NCBI GenBank assembly: GCA_041752315.1
Contig: JBGSHJ010000071.1
Span: forward strand, 62,001 to 126,000
DNA length: 64,000 bases
Source: SYFY01 sp041752315
GTDB lineage: Bacteria > Pseudomonadota > Gammaproteobacteria > Pseudomonadales > Azotimanducaceae
Direction: 5' to 3'
This document shows positions 35,999 through 45,526 of the stretch, in pieces. The first letter of the stretch is position 1. Every line of letters begins with the position of its first letter. Both the position numbers and the translations under genes were made by a program. The notes below the pieces were generated by a model, which saw nothing but the letters and a program-made list of their open reading frames with translations, ran no database searches and was not told where the DNA came from.

Positions 35999-38900
35999 TC
36001 AATCTCCAGAACCCCCTCCTGCCTCTGCTGTCACAACCACAGGGGTTGCAACCGAGCCTGCTGTAGATTTCGCCGATTCGAGTTTATCCACAACAAACCA
36101 TGGCTGGCCATCCTTGTTGAGGAACAGCCGTCGCATTTCTTCAAGATTGAGGGGACGGGAGCCCAGCCGCCCGAATACCGCAACCTGGCCTCCCGTTTCG
36201 TCGACACCGCGGTCACGCTCCAGAGGGCGGGACAGACTGCGAGCGGGTTTGCCCGTGGCGTGACTGGCGATCAGTCTTGGATTGGGCTCCGGGCTGAACC
36301 CATAGAACTTGGGCTGCAGTTCAGGGGAGGTCAGTTGCAGGATCTTGAGACCCGCCGTGCCATCCGCGACATACGCAAACAACGAGGCGTTCGTGGTGGC
36401 GACGATCACGTCCGATGCGTCAACCACACCTTCGTTGACGGTGCGGAAGGTTTTCATTGCCTCGGGATTCTGCACATCGACGATGACCAGTCCTTCACTG
36501 CCAGCTGCCACATAGGCGTAGGTTCGCGACACAAAAACCCGCCTTGCGTCACCCAGCGCAATGGTGTTGTCCGGAATCAGGCGGGCCGCTTCTGGATTCG
36601 TGATATCGACGGTCTTGAGCCCGTCACGATCCGTGACAAACAGGTAGCGGAACTGTTGCATCGAGGATGTGCCGCCATTGAGCGGAACCACACTGGCTAC
36701 CACCGGTTGCAGGGGGTCGTTGATGTTGAGGATGACGAGACCGGCGTCCGCAATCACGTAGAGGTAATAACCTCCTACCGTCACGTGCCGTGCTCCATTG
36801 AGCACCCCCCCTTCGTTCCAGGTCAGCGCCCGCTCCAGGAAGTTGTCGCGTGGTTCGCCATCCACGAGCGTGTTGATGTCCACGAGGATGAGGCCTTCCT
36901 GACGATCCGTGATGAACATGTAGTTGTAGAGCGGATGGAACGGCTGCTCCTTATTGTCGATCCGCATCAGGTCACCCTGGTTGCGCTCCGGTGCAATGGG
37001 TTGAGTGGTTGGCAACGCCACGCAGCTCGCATCCTTCGAGCCCACCCGTGTGTCGTGACCGAGCGGACTGAACGGAGCCGTGATGATTCGCTGCGAGTAG
37101 CCCTTGTTGGCAATGTTGGCCGCGTCATAGACCTGAACACCACCGCTGCCTTCCGAAACAAACACGTACTCGCCACGCATCTGGATGCACCCGGCTGTGC
37201 CTTTGGTGCCGTGATTGAATGCGGTCTGCAATACCTGACCCTTGTCCTGGTGCGCCTGGAAGTAATCCGGGTAGGCATAGCGGTGCAGGTAACTGCCAAT
37301 CACCGCCTGCGGTTCGTCCCATTCCGTAACCTGGATGGCACTGATTTCTCCTTCACCGCCAACCCACGCGTTGTAGCCGACGAAGTTGATGAAGTTCGTT
37401 CCGAACATCAGCGTCTGCGCCATGATTGCGTTGTTGTCATTGTCCTTCGACAGATGGCAATCACTGCAGGTCTTGGTTTCCGTCTTGCGTTCCGTGTGGG
37501 GGAAATGCGGGTTGAACGCCTGCGAGCTGTAGCCACTCGCCGCAATCGGGGGCTGCTGGATGTAGATCTTTTCCCGACTCGAGTTGGTCGATGAGAGGAT
37601 CAGTGCGGACGTTGAACGAGCCGGGGCGTACTTGGCACCCTTGTGCGGCTCGCGCTTGGCCAGCATGAAGATCTCGTCCCGTGCCACCTGCGGGTTATAG
37701 GTGGCGAAGTTTCTCGATTCGCCCCCTTCATAGTGATGGCGTTCCGTTTTCCAGTTCGCCTCGATGGGCAGGTGACAGCCGCCACAACTGGTCGTCCAGG
37801 AGGTGTGGCAGGTGTAACACTCGAGTGAATCACTGGAGTGCGCCATGTCCGCAGAGGCAATATCAGGCCCCCATTCCTGGGTCTGTGTATTGCGGCTCAT
37901 GAGTTTGGCACGTGCCGCCTTTTCGTTGTAGGAAGGACTGGCCGGAGTGACTGAATCCTTCACCAGCGACATCTCCCACTCGAGATCCGGATCCATCACG
38001 CTGCGCTGGAACAACTTGTCGCCAACCCATTCAAATCGCCGGCGGCCGTCCGGGGTTCGCAGGGCCGCCATCTCCAGGCCACCATCCAGCGCAGCGGGTC
38101 CGGAGGTGTAGAGATTCGGGTACTCCTTCGCCGTGCCGTGACAGTCCTTGCAATCAACCTCGACAGCGGCAGCCACTTCGCCGTGGATGTGGCCGTTACC
38201 ATGGTTGTCATTGGAAAAGTGACAGTCGACGCAGTGCATGCCCACATCGGTGTGCACTGAAGACAGGTGTACCGCCTTGTCGAACTTCTGCGGGTCTTCA
38301 TCGCTGACAAGGTCGCCCTTGGCGTCGAGTAGATTGCCCTTGCGGTCACGTTTGTAGATGGCACGGAAGTTCCAGCCATGCCCGTGATAGTCCGCAAAAC
38401 GTGTGTCCTTGGTCTGGCTGTTCAGTTCGGAAACGTTTTTCAAGAATTCGACGTCAGCCCACTTGCCACGAGCCGCCGCCGCTTCGGGATTGCGGTCGTT
38501 GACGGCACGTGTTTCCTCGCTGGTAGGGTACTTCTGCTTTTCCGGCCACATCAGTGGTGCATCGGACTCATAGTCCCACATCGTGTAGCCAAGGTACGTG
38601 TTCATGAACATGTTTGGCTGGTGCATGTGACAGATCATGCACTGGCTGGTGGGAATGGATCGTGTGAACTGATGTTTGAGCGGATGACCTTCTTCATCCC
38701 TGGGGATCGTCGGGTCTGCGGTCTGCGTCTTGCCTTCATGGCCAAATTGCGCATAGACACCGGAATGGCGTTGGTCACGGTCGTTGGCATACACCACGTG
38801 ACAGGACGCACAGCCGGAATGGCGATAGTCTCCCGGCTGGTCGTTGGTTCCCATGAACCACAGCAGCGGATCATTCAAACGGGTTTTTGTGATGTTGATG

Positions 38901-39814
38901 ACGGGTACGGCGATCCGCGCGCCGGTACCCGGACCGCGATTCGACTGCCGGATGTCCGGCTTGCCCGGCTCTTCGATCCGCTGCATCAGGCCCAGAGCAT
39001 TGGGGAGAGCAGTTTCGGGAAACAGGTTCGATATGTTGCGGCCACCCCTTTCGAAGACGCGAAAGATATCGCCGGGATAAATGGTTTCCCAGGCTGGTAA
39101 CGGATAGAGTCTGGGCAGAACACCCTTGGCCCGCGCTGCGGCTTCCACTTCCGGGGGCAGCTTTGGCCCTTCGATGATGGCACCCGTTCCATCCTTCGTG
39201 TATCCCTCGCCGAGCACGTAGTTCTTGTACGGCAGGATGCCATTGTTGTACGACGCCCCACCCCAGAGCATCGCACCGGTTGCGTGCATGCTGCGTTTGC
39301 TGGCTTCGATGATCCCCTGGTGACAGGCACCACAGGAATCGTCGGCGGCTCTGAAGTCTGATGGGTTGATGAACCGGATGAATTCGTTGGCTTCCTTGTT
39401 GAGCAGGGTATACGTGCGTTCCGGGTTGGCTGAACTCGGGTAGTGCCACGCCTCGGGATATTTGGGCAATACGTGCGCCTGTTCCTTGGCAGCGACGAAT
39501 GTCGGGTCCTCATTGGCGATGGCTCCGTCATGCGGATTGAGCACCGAAGCATTCCCGCCGTGGCAGTCTGTGCAGCCAAGACGAATCGCAGTACTGACGT
39601 GCATGGTTTTCTGATCGGACTCGGTATGGCACGAGACGCAGCCCTCGCTTTTTGCGTCCATGGATTCCGCAGTCTGGTTGGCCGGCGCCGGATCGGCCCG
39701 TACCTCGCTGTAGTCCCGTTCCACGGCATGCTCGCCTTCGGAGGCAATCACGCCCATGGGGACGAAGAGCGACAGAATCAGACCAAGCCACCTGGAGAGA
39801 TATCGAATGCGCAT
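35999..39814 (-). CDS. decaheme c-type cytochrome with LVIVD beta-propeller repeats
   Basis: 1271 residues. Signal peptide ending near VIAS (25). Ten CXXCH sites begin at residues 59, 81, 161, 335, 392, 528, 555, 666, 677 and 783. From about 870 to 1190 come propeller-like repeats of the LVIVD type (for example GLILVDIN, GLVILNINDP, GLKTVDITNP, GLVIVDVQNP, GLKILQLTSP). The first 800 residues should form a multiheme wire or enzyme; the propeller may dock partners. It is 14 bp downstream of the outer-membrane barrel, so a porin-cytochrome pair is likely. Whether it faces the periplasm or the outside is not visible. Confidence 0.92.
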   Translation of the reverse strand: MRIRYLSRWLGLILSLFVPMGVIASEGEHAVERDYSEVRADPAPANQTAESMDAKSEGCVSCHTESDQKTMHVSTAIRLGCTDCHGGNASVLNPHDGAIANEDPTFVAAKEQAHVLPKYPEAWHYPSSANPERTYTLLNKEANEFIRFINPSDFRAADDSCGACHQGIIEASKRSMHATGAMLWGGASYNNGILPYKNYVLGEGYTKDGTGAIIEGPKLPPEVEAAARAKGVLPRLYPLPAWETIYPGDIFRVFERGGRNISNLFPETALPNALGLMQRIEEPGKPDIRQSNRGPGTGARIAVPVINITKTRLNDPLLWFMGTNDQPGDYRHSGCASCHVVYANDRDQRHSGVYAQFGHEGKTQTADPTIPRDEEGHPLKHQFTRSIPTSQCMICHMHQPNMFMNTYLGYTMWDYESDAPLMWPEKQKYPTSEETRAVNDRNPEAAAARGKWADVEFLKNVSELNSQTKDTRFADYHGHGWNFRAIYKRDRKGNLLDAKGDLVSDEDPQKFDKAVHLSSVHTDVGMHCVDCHFSNDNHGNGHIHGEVAAAVEVDCKDCHGTAKEYPNLYTSGPAALDGGLEMAALRTPDGRRRFEWVGDKLFQRSVMDPDLEWEMSLVKDSVTPASPSYNEKAARAKLMSRNTQTQEWGPDIASADMAHSSDSLECYTCHTSWTTSCGGCHLPIEANWKTERHHYEGGESRNFATYNPQVARDEIFMLAKREPHKGAKYAPARSTSALILSSTNSSREKIYIQQPPIAASGYSSQAFNPHFPHTERKTETKTCSDCHLSKDNDNNAIMAQTLMFGTNFINFVGYNAWVGGEGEISAIQVTEWDEPQAVIGSYLHRYAYPDYFQAHQDKGQVLQTAFNHGTKGTAGCIQMRGEYVFVSEGSGGVQVYDAANIANKGYSQRIITAPFSPLGHDTRVGSKDASCVALPTTQPIAPERNQGDLMRIDNKEQPFHPLYNYMFITDRQEGLILVDINTLVDGEPRDNFLERALTWNEGGVLNGARHVTVGGYYLYVIADAGLVILNINDPLQPVVASVVPLNGGTSSMQQFRYLFVTDRDGLKTVDITNPEAARLIPDNTIALGDARRVFVSRTYAYVAAGSEGLVIVDVQNPEAMKTFRTVNEGVVDASDVIVATTNASLFAYVADGTAGLKILQLTSPELQPKFYGFSPEPNPRLIASHATGKPARSLSRPLERDRGVDETGGQVAVFGRLGSRPLNLEEMRRLFLNKDGQPWFVVDKLESAKSTAGSVATPVVVTAEAGGGSGD

Positions 39815-39828
39815 GGTTCCAATCCTTC

Positions 39829-41751
39829 CTAGTACGCCAGCAGAATGTTGAAGAGGAGATAGTCGCTGTCTTCATCAGGGAACAACGACTTGTACCCAGA
39901 GCCGGGAATCAGTCGGGAATACGAGCCACGAATGACGATGTTCTGGGACATCCATGGCCGCCACGTGGCGACGATCGAAACATCGTGGCCAATCTCTTCA
40001 TCGATCCCCGACTGGTTGCGCGCCACTTCGAGCACTTCGGTAGTATCAAAACGGAGATAGTTCCAGTTCGCCGCAACCCGCAGCTCCGGGGTGACATCGA
40101 CGTCCACACCAGCGCCCAGCAACCAGATGCCCGGATTTACGAAATTCGACTGGCCCTGTTCCTTGGAAGACCGCAGCGAATTCAGGATGCCATTGCGGCT
40201 GGACAGGGAGACACGGCCGCCACCGATGAGCGGCACCGGTTGTCGAATCCAGTAACTCGTGTCGGCACCGGCAAACTGGGGGTTTTCCTGGATGGCATCA
40301 AAGCCATTGGACTTGCCGTCAAACGGGTCGTCGTCGCCACTGCCATAGAGAAACGACAGTCGTGGCCTGAACCAGTCGAAGTCCAGGGAAACTTCCGCAG
40401 CCGCAAAGAAGGCAGCAATGTCACTCTGTCGCTCGGTGAATACACTTTCCTTCTCTTCGCCAAACGCGCCATAGATCGAGGTCGTGAGATTGAATCGACC
40501 GAAGTGCCCATCACCGTTGTAGCCGATATAAAAGACATCGTAGGCTCGCGGGCGTTCCTGGCCGATGGAAGCAGGTCGTGCGATGAACCCGTTCTGATCG
40601 AAATAGAAGTCGTTTTCCCGATTGCGGTTGTAGTACAGCGAGAATTGCGACTGGAAGCCCTTCACCAGCAGATCCTGCCAGTACAGGTTGGCGACAAACA
40701 CATCATCGTCACGAATGGACTCCGTGACGTCGTTCAATCCGCTGTTGATGTCCTTTTCGAGACGCCTGAACCAGGCCAGGTTGTACTGGAAGATATTATT
40801 TTCGCGAATGCCAAAAAGTCGGACACCCAACTGGTTGTCGGAGAACAGGAACCCACGGAAGTCAGAGGAAAACGGCTGTATGCCGACACGCAGACTGTCG
40901 AAGTCAAAGCGGTCGGAGACGTTGCGCAGGTGCTTGTCGGCAAACAGCGCCTGAATGCCGATGTGATGATCGGTGCGATCATCACCACGCTGGGGCTCAA
41001 CTTCGAGACCAAGGATCTCGTCGATGTTCACGTGGTTGACGTTGATCACCGGTGTAAACCGGAATTCCCAGTCCGGTGGACGGAAGACCGTATCACCCTT
41101 GAAGTAGACAAATTCCAGTGCGAGGTTAGTCGCCAGGATCGCCTGGTCGGACCCGCCAAAGATGTCCAGTTTTCCCGCATCCCCAGTGGACTGGCCACCT
41201 ACCGGCGTGGCCACTTCACGAATTTCGTAGATGGAATCGAGAATACCGCTGACGTTGAAAAACCACTCGCCGTGGACTGGCTTGTCACCCTTGAGAATGT
41301 TCCGGTTGTATGGATCGTACCAGCGTTCCTTGTAACCCAGCGAATCCACGATTCGCCACCGATCCGGCACTGGCACCATGGCCGGGTAGTCGGAGGGGTC
41401 CGGACGTGGCACCGGGGAAACCGCATTGCGCGCCGCGGCGCGTCCTGCGGCAGTCCGTCGATCATTGACGTCACCGATCTGGCGTCCTGGACGACGGGCT
41501 CCCGGTGTCACTTCACCATCCGCACCCAACTCTTCTTCCGGACAGGGTACACGTTCAAAACCCGGACGCCGACGACTGACGATGCGACCGGATTCATCCT
41601 TGTAACAGACCTCTGCGGACCACACGGTGGGGGCCCAGGACAGAGCGAGGAGAAACCCAGCCACAATCGGAATTGCGATCCCGAAATTCTGACCAACCTG
41701 CCCGGTGGTCGGCAAACCGTTCCTGATGCGGGGAATCAATGGCATGTTCAT
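39829..41751 (-). CDS. outer-membrane beta-barrel protein linked to multiheme cytochromes
   Basis: 640 residues from the ATG at 41751, which overlaps the previous stop (TGATG). Hydrophobic signal ending at TVWSA; the mature N-terminus holds a Cys pair (EVCYKDES and FERVPCPEE). The rest is rich in amphipathic beta strands with aromatic ends (WEFRFTPVINVNHV, NIFQYNLAWFRRLE, SQFSLYYNRNREND) and the protein ends in Tyr (NILLAY), as barrels do. I do not recognise a named family; it is similar in layout to large porins of porin-cytochrome complexes. Next to the decaheme gene, it may sheath a heme wire through the outer membrane. Confidence 0.8.
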   Translation of the reverse strand: MNMPLIPRIRNGLPTTGQVGQNFGIAIPIVAGFLLALSWAPTVWSAEVCYKDESGRIVSRRRPGFERVPCPEEELGADGEVTPGARRPGRQIGDVNDRRTAAGRAAARNAVSPVPRPDPSDYPAMVPVPDRWRIVDSLGYKERWYDPYNRNILKGDKPVHGEWFFNVSGILDSIYEIREVATPVGGQSTGDAGKLDIFGGSDQAILATNLALEFVYFKGDTVFRPPDWEFRFTPVINVNHVNIDEILGLEVEPQRGDDRTDHHIGIQALFADKHLRNVSDRFDFDSLRVGIQPFSSDFRGFLFSDNQLGVRLFGIRENNIFQYNLAWFRRLEKDINSGLNDVTESIRDDDVFVANLYWQDLLVKGFQSQFSLYYNRNRENDFYFDQNGFIARPASIGQERPRAYDVFYIGYNGDGHFGRFNLTTSIYGAFGEEKESVFTERQSDIAAFFAAAEVSLDFDWFRPRLSFLYGSGDDDPFDGKSNGFDAIQENPQFAGADTSYWIRQPVPLIGGGRVSLSSRNGILNSLRSSKEQGQSNFVNPGIWLLGAGVDVDVTPELRVAANWNYLRFDTTEVLEVARNQSGIDEEIGHDVSIVATWRPWMSQNIVIRGSYSRLIPGSGYKSLFPDEDSDYLLFNILLAY

Positions 41752-43805
41752 CACTTGCCCTCGCAGACGTTGGTGGCATCGGAATCCAGGAACGGTGACT
41801 GCGGACACGACACGTAACGCAGTCGTACATCACGCGGCCTCAGTTGATCCGCACGCATCGAAGCAGGTGCATGGCCAATCGCTCCATTCAACTTCTGCCC
41901 TGCATTGTGCAGACCAAGGAACGAAATCATGTCGTCCTGATCGATGCCGTCGCCGGATACGCCCACGGCGCCAACCAGAGTCGAACCCCGGTAGACCGGT
42001 ACGCTGCCCGGAAAAATCTGGATGCCGTTTGCCGAGCGCAATTCGGTGACCGTCGACGCAATGACCGTCGGTACCGGTACACCGGGCAGGACACCGACTC
42101 CCGCGCAGTTCTGAGGTACGTCGGAGGATGCGCCCAGCAGGAACAGCACATGCTGCAGCACCGCGTTGATCGACATATCCAGTTGCAGGCCACTCGAAAA
42201 GACACTCCACTCACCCGCCGGTTTGCTCAATGGACCGGCCTCGCTGCCACTGATGCCGTCCGGATAAAACGGCCGCGCCAGATTGCCCACAGAGCGATTG
42301 GCAAACGCGATTGTTCCATCAACAAGCAGGCCGCTGCGTCCCGTGAATGACTGAACTGCAGAAACGTATTCACCAAGGCTTTGCAAGCGTCCCGAGCCAA
42401 GATAGAAGGCGTCAGGCAGGCTGCTGATGAAAGTCGCGGAGTTCACCGCTGAGAATAGTGCCGCAGTGCGAGCCTTCTGCAGAGAGACATCAGAACCAAA
42501 CACCGGTGCGTCCCGGGTGCGGACCATACCGAGGATGACTCCGGTCGAATCGACGACACTCACCGTTACTCGCGCCTGACTGCCAACCGGTCGACGAATC
42601 TGCGCACGCGCCTGGTTGGCCACGTCGAGTGCTTCGCTGAGTATCGCGCGCACCTCATCAGCAGTCAGCGCAGCGGCGCCGGTCAGGGCGGCGTCCGTAC
42701 CGGCCCGGGGTGGAAACCGCAGATTGTTGTTTTCATCAACAAACACAAAGGCATCGAGACCGGCAAAGTTCTCGTCACCATCCGCGCGGATACCTGAGGC
42801 TGCCGTGCCAAAGGCGGTGCCCGAGATGATCGGGCCGTTGGTGTAATCGCGTAATGGAATCAGTTGGCCGTCGGCCCTTGTCAACGTGGCATACGCCGGT
42901 GCACTGGAAGGGGTTCGCGACAGGTCGTTGACGTCGACATCGGTAAACCGGAAAGTCTTGCCATCGACTGTAATGCGATCGGCACGACGATCCTCTGGTG
43001 GACCAAAGCCAAACGTTCCGGCCACGGCGATCAACTCATCGACATCGTTGTCGAAGTCGCTGATGTCAGGATCGATGCCATAACGGCCATCCGCAATGAC
43101 ACCGACACCACCCACTACAGTACCCCCTTTGTAGAGTGGCAGACCACCGGGATCAGCGGATAAACCCAGTGGTGAGCGTTTTGGACCTGCATCGGCTGTC
43201 GTGCCATTAAAACGACGGGAAAAATCCGAACACGGCAACTGGCTGAACTGCACACCGAACAGCGGGCCGCCAGGCTGATTACCCTCTCCGGGATTGAAGT
43301 TTTCCTGCACGATCTGGTTGGCGGTGCGTGTCGTGAAGGCATTGCCTTCCGACGACAGGTAAGCGCCGGTGATCGCCTTCGCGACCGCGGCGGCCGCGTC
43401 CACACCATTCACGGGAAGGTTGATCCCTTCAAGCCCGGCATTGATCGTCGCTACACCCTGGCTGTTCACGGCGGTTGCAATGTGCACACGCTGCTCAGCC
43501 ATCTGCCAGATTCCAAGGACGTTGCCAACGCGGTCGACCACCGCAATCGTCGCATTGACATCGCGGCCCCTGGCCTCGTTGACCGCACGCGCGATCACAC
43601 CTTGCACATCCGCCTCGGTCAGCAGGGTGGAGGTATCCGCGCAACTGCCGGTGCACGCCCGCGGTGTTGGATCCGCGCCAACGGAACTGCTCCTGCTCCC
43701 TCCACCACCCCCACACGACGCAAGAACCATGCACGCAGACACCACGCTGATGGACAACAAGGCAGCGGTCCGTAGTTTCGAATATGGCCGGCATCCGACG
43801 TTCAT
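41751..43805 (-). CDS. lipoprotein with two GlcG/HbpS-like domains
   Basis: 684 residues from the ATG at 43805 overlapping the previous stop (ATGA). Lipobox LASC followed by a Gly/Ser-rich linker. Two copies of a GlcG/HbpS-like module are seen: LTEADVQGVIARAVNEA with IAVVDRVGNVLGIW in the first, and LTADEVRAILSEALDVA with VSVVDSTGVILGMV in the second. Each is followed by insertions and by the short YKGGTVVGGVGV / YRGSTLVGAVGV strand pair. HbpS-type proteins bind heme or small cofactors; here that would suit a cytochrome operon, but no heme ligand can be assigned by eye. Confidence 0.8.
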   Translation of the reverse strand: MNVGCRPYSKLRTAALLSISVVSACMVLASCGGGGGSRSSSVGADPTPRACTGSCADTSTLLTEADVQGVIARAVNEARGRDVNATIAVVDRVGNVLGIWQMAEQRVHIATAVNSQGVATINAGLEGINLPVNGVDAAAAVAKAITGAYLSSEGNAFTTRTANQIVQENFNPGEGNQPGGPLFGVQFSQLPCSDFSRRFNGTTADAGPKRSPLGLSADPGGLPLYKGGTVVGGVGVIADGRYGIDPDISDFDNDVDELIAVAGTFGFGPPEDRRADRITVDGKTFRFTDVDVNDLSRTPSSAPAYATLTRADGQLIPLRDYTNGPIISGTAFGTAASGIRADGDENFAGLDAFVFVDENNNLRFPPRAGTDAALTGAAALTADEVRAILSEALDVANQARAQIRRPVGSQARVTVSVVDSTGVILGMVRTRDAPVFGSDVSLQKARTAALFSAVNSATFISSLPDAFYLGSGRLQSLGEYVSAVQSFTGRSGLLVDGTIAFANRSVGNLARPFYPDGISGSEAGPLSKPAGEWSVFSSGLQLDMSINAVLQHVLFLLGASSDVPQNCAGVGVLPGVPVPTVIASTVTELRSANGIQIFPGSVPVYRGSTLVGAVGVSGDGIDQDDMISFLGLHNAGQKLNGAIGHAPASMRADQLRPRDVRLRYVSCPQSPFLDSDATNVCEGK

Positions 43806-45520
43806 TGACTTCGCTCCACAAAATCGAGGGGTTGCTTGCCAATCGGGTGATAGGCATGACACGCGATACAATCCAGAGGCACACTCTGTTCGCCATGTTC
43901 GTCCGTGTGACAGGTGGTGCAGTTTTCAAGCCCGGGAATGAGAATATCACTGCTCAACTCTGAATTTGTCGCCAAATGGCACGTGAGGCATGCCTCATCA
44001 CCCGTTACATCCTTCTGCGTCAGATGCGAATGATGATCGAACTTCGCGGTTGGCATGAAGTCATGCGACAGCTTCACGGGCAGGACGGTGTACCGGTTGT
44101 ACACATCACGGCCACCATTGTCTTCCACGACATGGCAGGTGACACAACCACGTTCCTGGAACTGCTGCTCCGCTTCGGATGCCGTTCGCTGGATCGCGCA
44201 CTGGGTCGCACCCAGCGTACAGTCAGTCACTGGTCGGGGGGTGTGAGCCTGGTTGGGACGCCGCCGACGCTCGCGCTGCTTTGGCACCACGGCGCTGCTC
44301 GGGTTCGAGTAATAACGAATGAAGTGCGCCTCCATGATCGCAACCGCTTCGTGCGGCTGTCCGTGCGGCAATTGTCGCGCGGGTGAAGCCGCATCGAAGG
44401 TCAGTTCATGGCAGTCACGGCAATGTTCTTCCATCGCCACTGGTTTGAAATGTTCACCATCGCCGGTCAGCGTGTGGCAGTCACCGCACACCATGGCGTC
44501 ACCGGTTGCGGTGGTGACCTTTTTGCCTGCCAGATGCAGGTCGTGGGGGAATTTGAGGTTCGAGGTTTCCTCCGCCGCTGCAAGTTTGGTCTCGACAGTT
44601 GACCAGGTGAAGGTCCCATCTGCTTCCTTGGTCGATCGCTCAAGCGCAATCTCGAAGTCAGGATGGTTGGTGTCATCGAACCCGGTGACCGGCATCATGT
44701 GCGGAATCTTGTCAGTCAGTTGCCCGGGTTCCGCATGACAGTCCGTACACAGCGAGTCTGCCGTGATCACCAGCAGCGTTGGTTCGTTGTGCTCCTTGTG
44801 ACAGGTTGCACAACGATCAATGGGCTTGTCAGCCAGGGACGCATGTCCAGGTACAACATGATCGGCAACGATCTTGTGACAAGCTTCACACGCTTCATCC
44901 TGTACCCGCTTGAACATCTCGGTGTGACAGGCCTGGCAATCGTTGCCAATCGCCTGGTTGTGGATCGCATGCAGCGGCCCACTGGTCCAGATGGCATCGG
45001 TGAGGAGTGATGATTCCGGATTCGGGGTGGTCTCGTTACCGTCCAGCACCAGCCACAGGGGAACAGCCAGACCAAGCACTAGTACCAGGCCAAGCAACAG
45101 CCACGACGGCGCCCGCTTGGTCAGCCAGGTGTCACTCAGGCTCGCCTGATAGGCGCTCTCGAAACTCGCGCTGTCGACATCGGGATTGCGCACCAGTTCC
45201 AGTGCCGCATCAAACCCGCCCGGGGCGGGGATTCGGGTCAGCCTGTGGCCACCGATTTCGACGCTTGACCCTTCCGCAAGTTTCGCCGACTTGACGTCCT
45301 TGCCGTCAACACGAAGGCGGGCGCGCCCTTTGGTGGTGATGCTGACGTCGCTGCCGGCCATGCGGATGGCAGCATGCTGGCCCAATACTCCGGCACCCAG
45401 CAATTGCAGCATCTGCCGCTGCCCACTGCCGATGGTAATCGGGTCCCCCGACAGCTCACGATCCCGGAATTCCTCGTTCTGGCTACCCGCACTGAGTCGT
45501 TCTCTGAGCAGCACGTCCAT
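43802..45520 (-). CDS. FHA-like domain / membrane helix / decaheme cytochrome fusion
   Basis: 572 residues. Residues 25-100 form an FHA-like fold (ITIGSG, GVLGQHAAI in the SxxHA position, VDGKDV), without the canonical Arg/Ser pair. One membrane helix lies at about 138-160. The remainder is periplasmic with ten CXXCH sites at 195, 211, 237, 258, 345, 367, 459, 511, 534 and 551. It can thus link a cytosolic phospho-signal or partner-binding domain to a periplasmic heme wire. It starts 6 bp after the b-type membrane gene and overlaps the GlcG-like lipoprotein gene. Confidence 0.9.
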   Translation of the reverse strand: MDVLLRERLSAGSQNEEFRDRELSGDPITIGSGQRQMLQLLGAGVLGQHAAIRMAGSDVSITTKGRARLRVDGKDVKSAKLAEGSSVEIGGHRLTRIPAPGGFDAALELVRNPDVDSASFESAYQASLSDTWLTKRAPSWLLLGLVLVLGLAVPLWLVLDGNETTPNPESSLLTDAIWTSGPLHAIHNQAIGNDCQACHTEMFKRVQDEACEACHKIVADHVVPGHASLADKPIDRCATCHKEHNEPTLLVITADSLCTDCHAEPGQLTDKIPHMMPVTGFDDTNHPDFEIALERSTKEADGTFTWSTVETKLAAAEETSNLKFPHDLHLAGKKVTTATGDAMVCGDCHTLTGDGEHFKPVAMEEHCRDCHELTFDAASPARQLPHGQPHEAVAIMEAHFIRYYSNPSSAVVPKQRERRRRPNQAHTPRPVTDCTLGATQCAIQRTASEAEQQFQERGCVTCHVVEDNGGRDVYNRYTVLPVKLSHDFMPTAKFDHHSHLTQKDVTGDEACLTCHLATNSELSSDILIPGLENCTTCHTDEHGEQSVPLDCIACHAYHPIGKQPLDFVERSQ

Positions 45521-45526
45521 GGCGGC

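Noticed and set aside
34651..41751. Direct MtrCAB homologues
   Set aside because: The layout is analogous, but heme spacing, the LVIVD part and the barrel do not resemble MtrA, MtrB or MtrC well enough to use the names.
39652..41817. Plus-strand open frame of 721 codons opposite the barrel gene
   Set aside because: It is antisense to the outer-membrane barrel gene, which has a signal peptide and barrel end; the shadow frame has no family feature.
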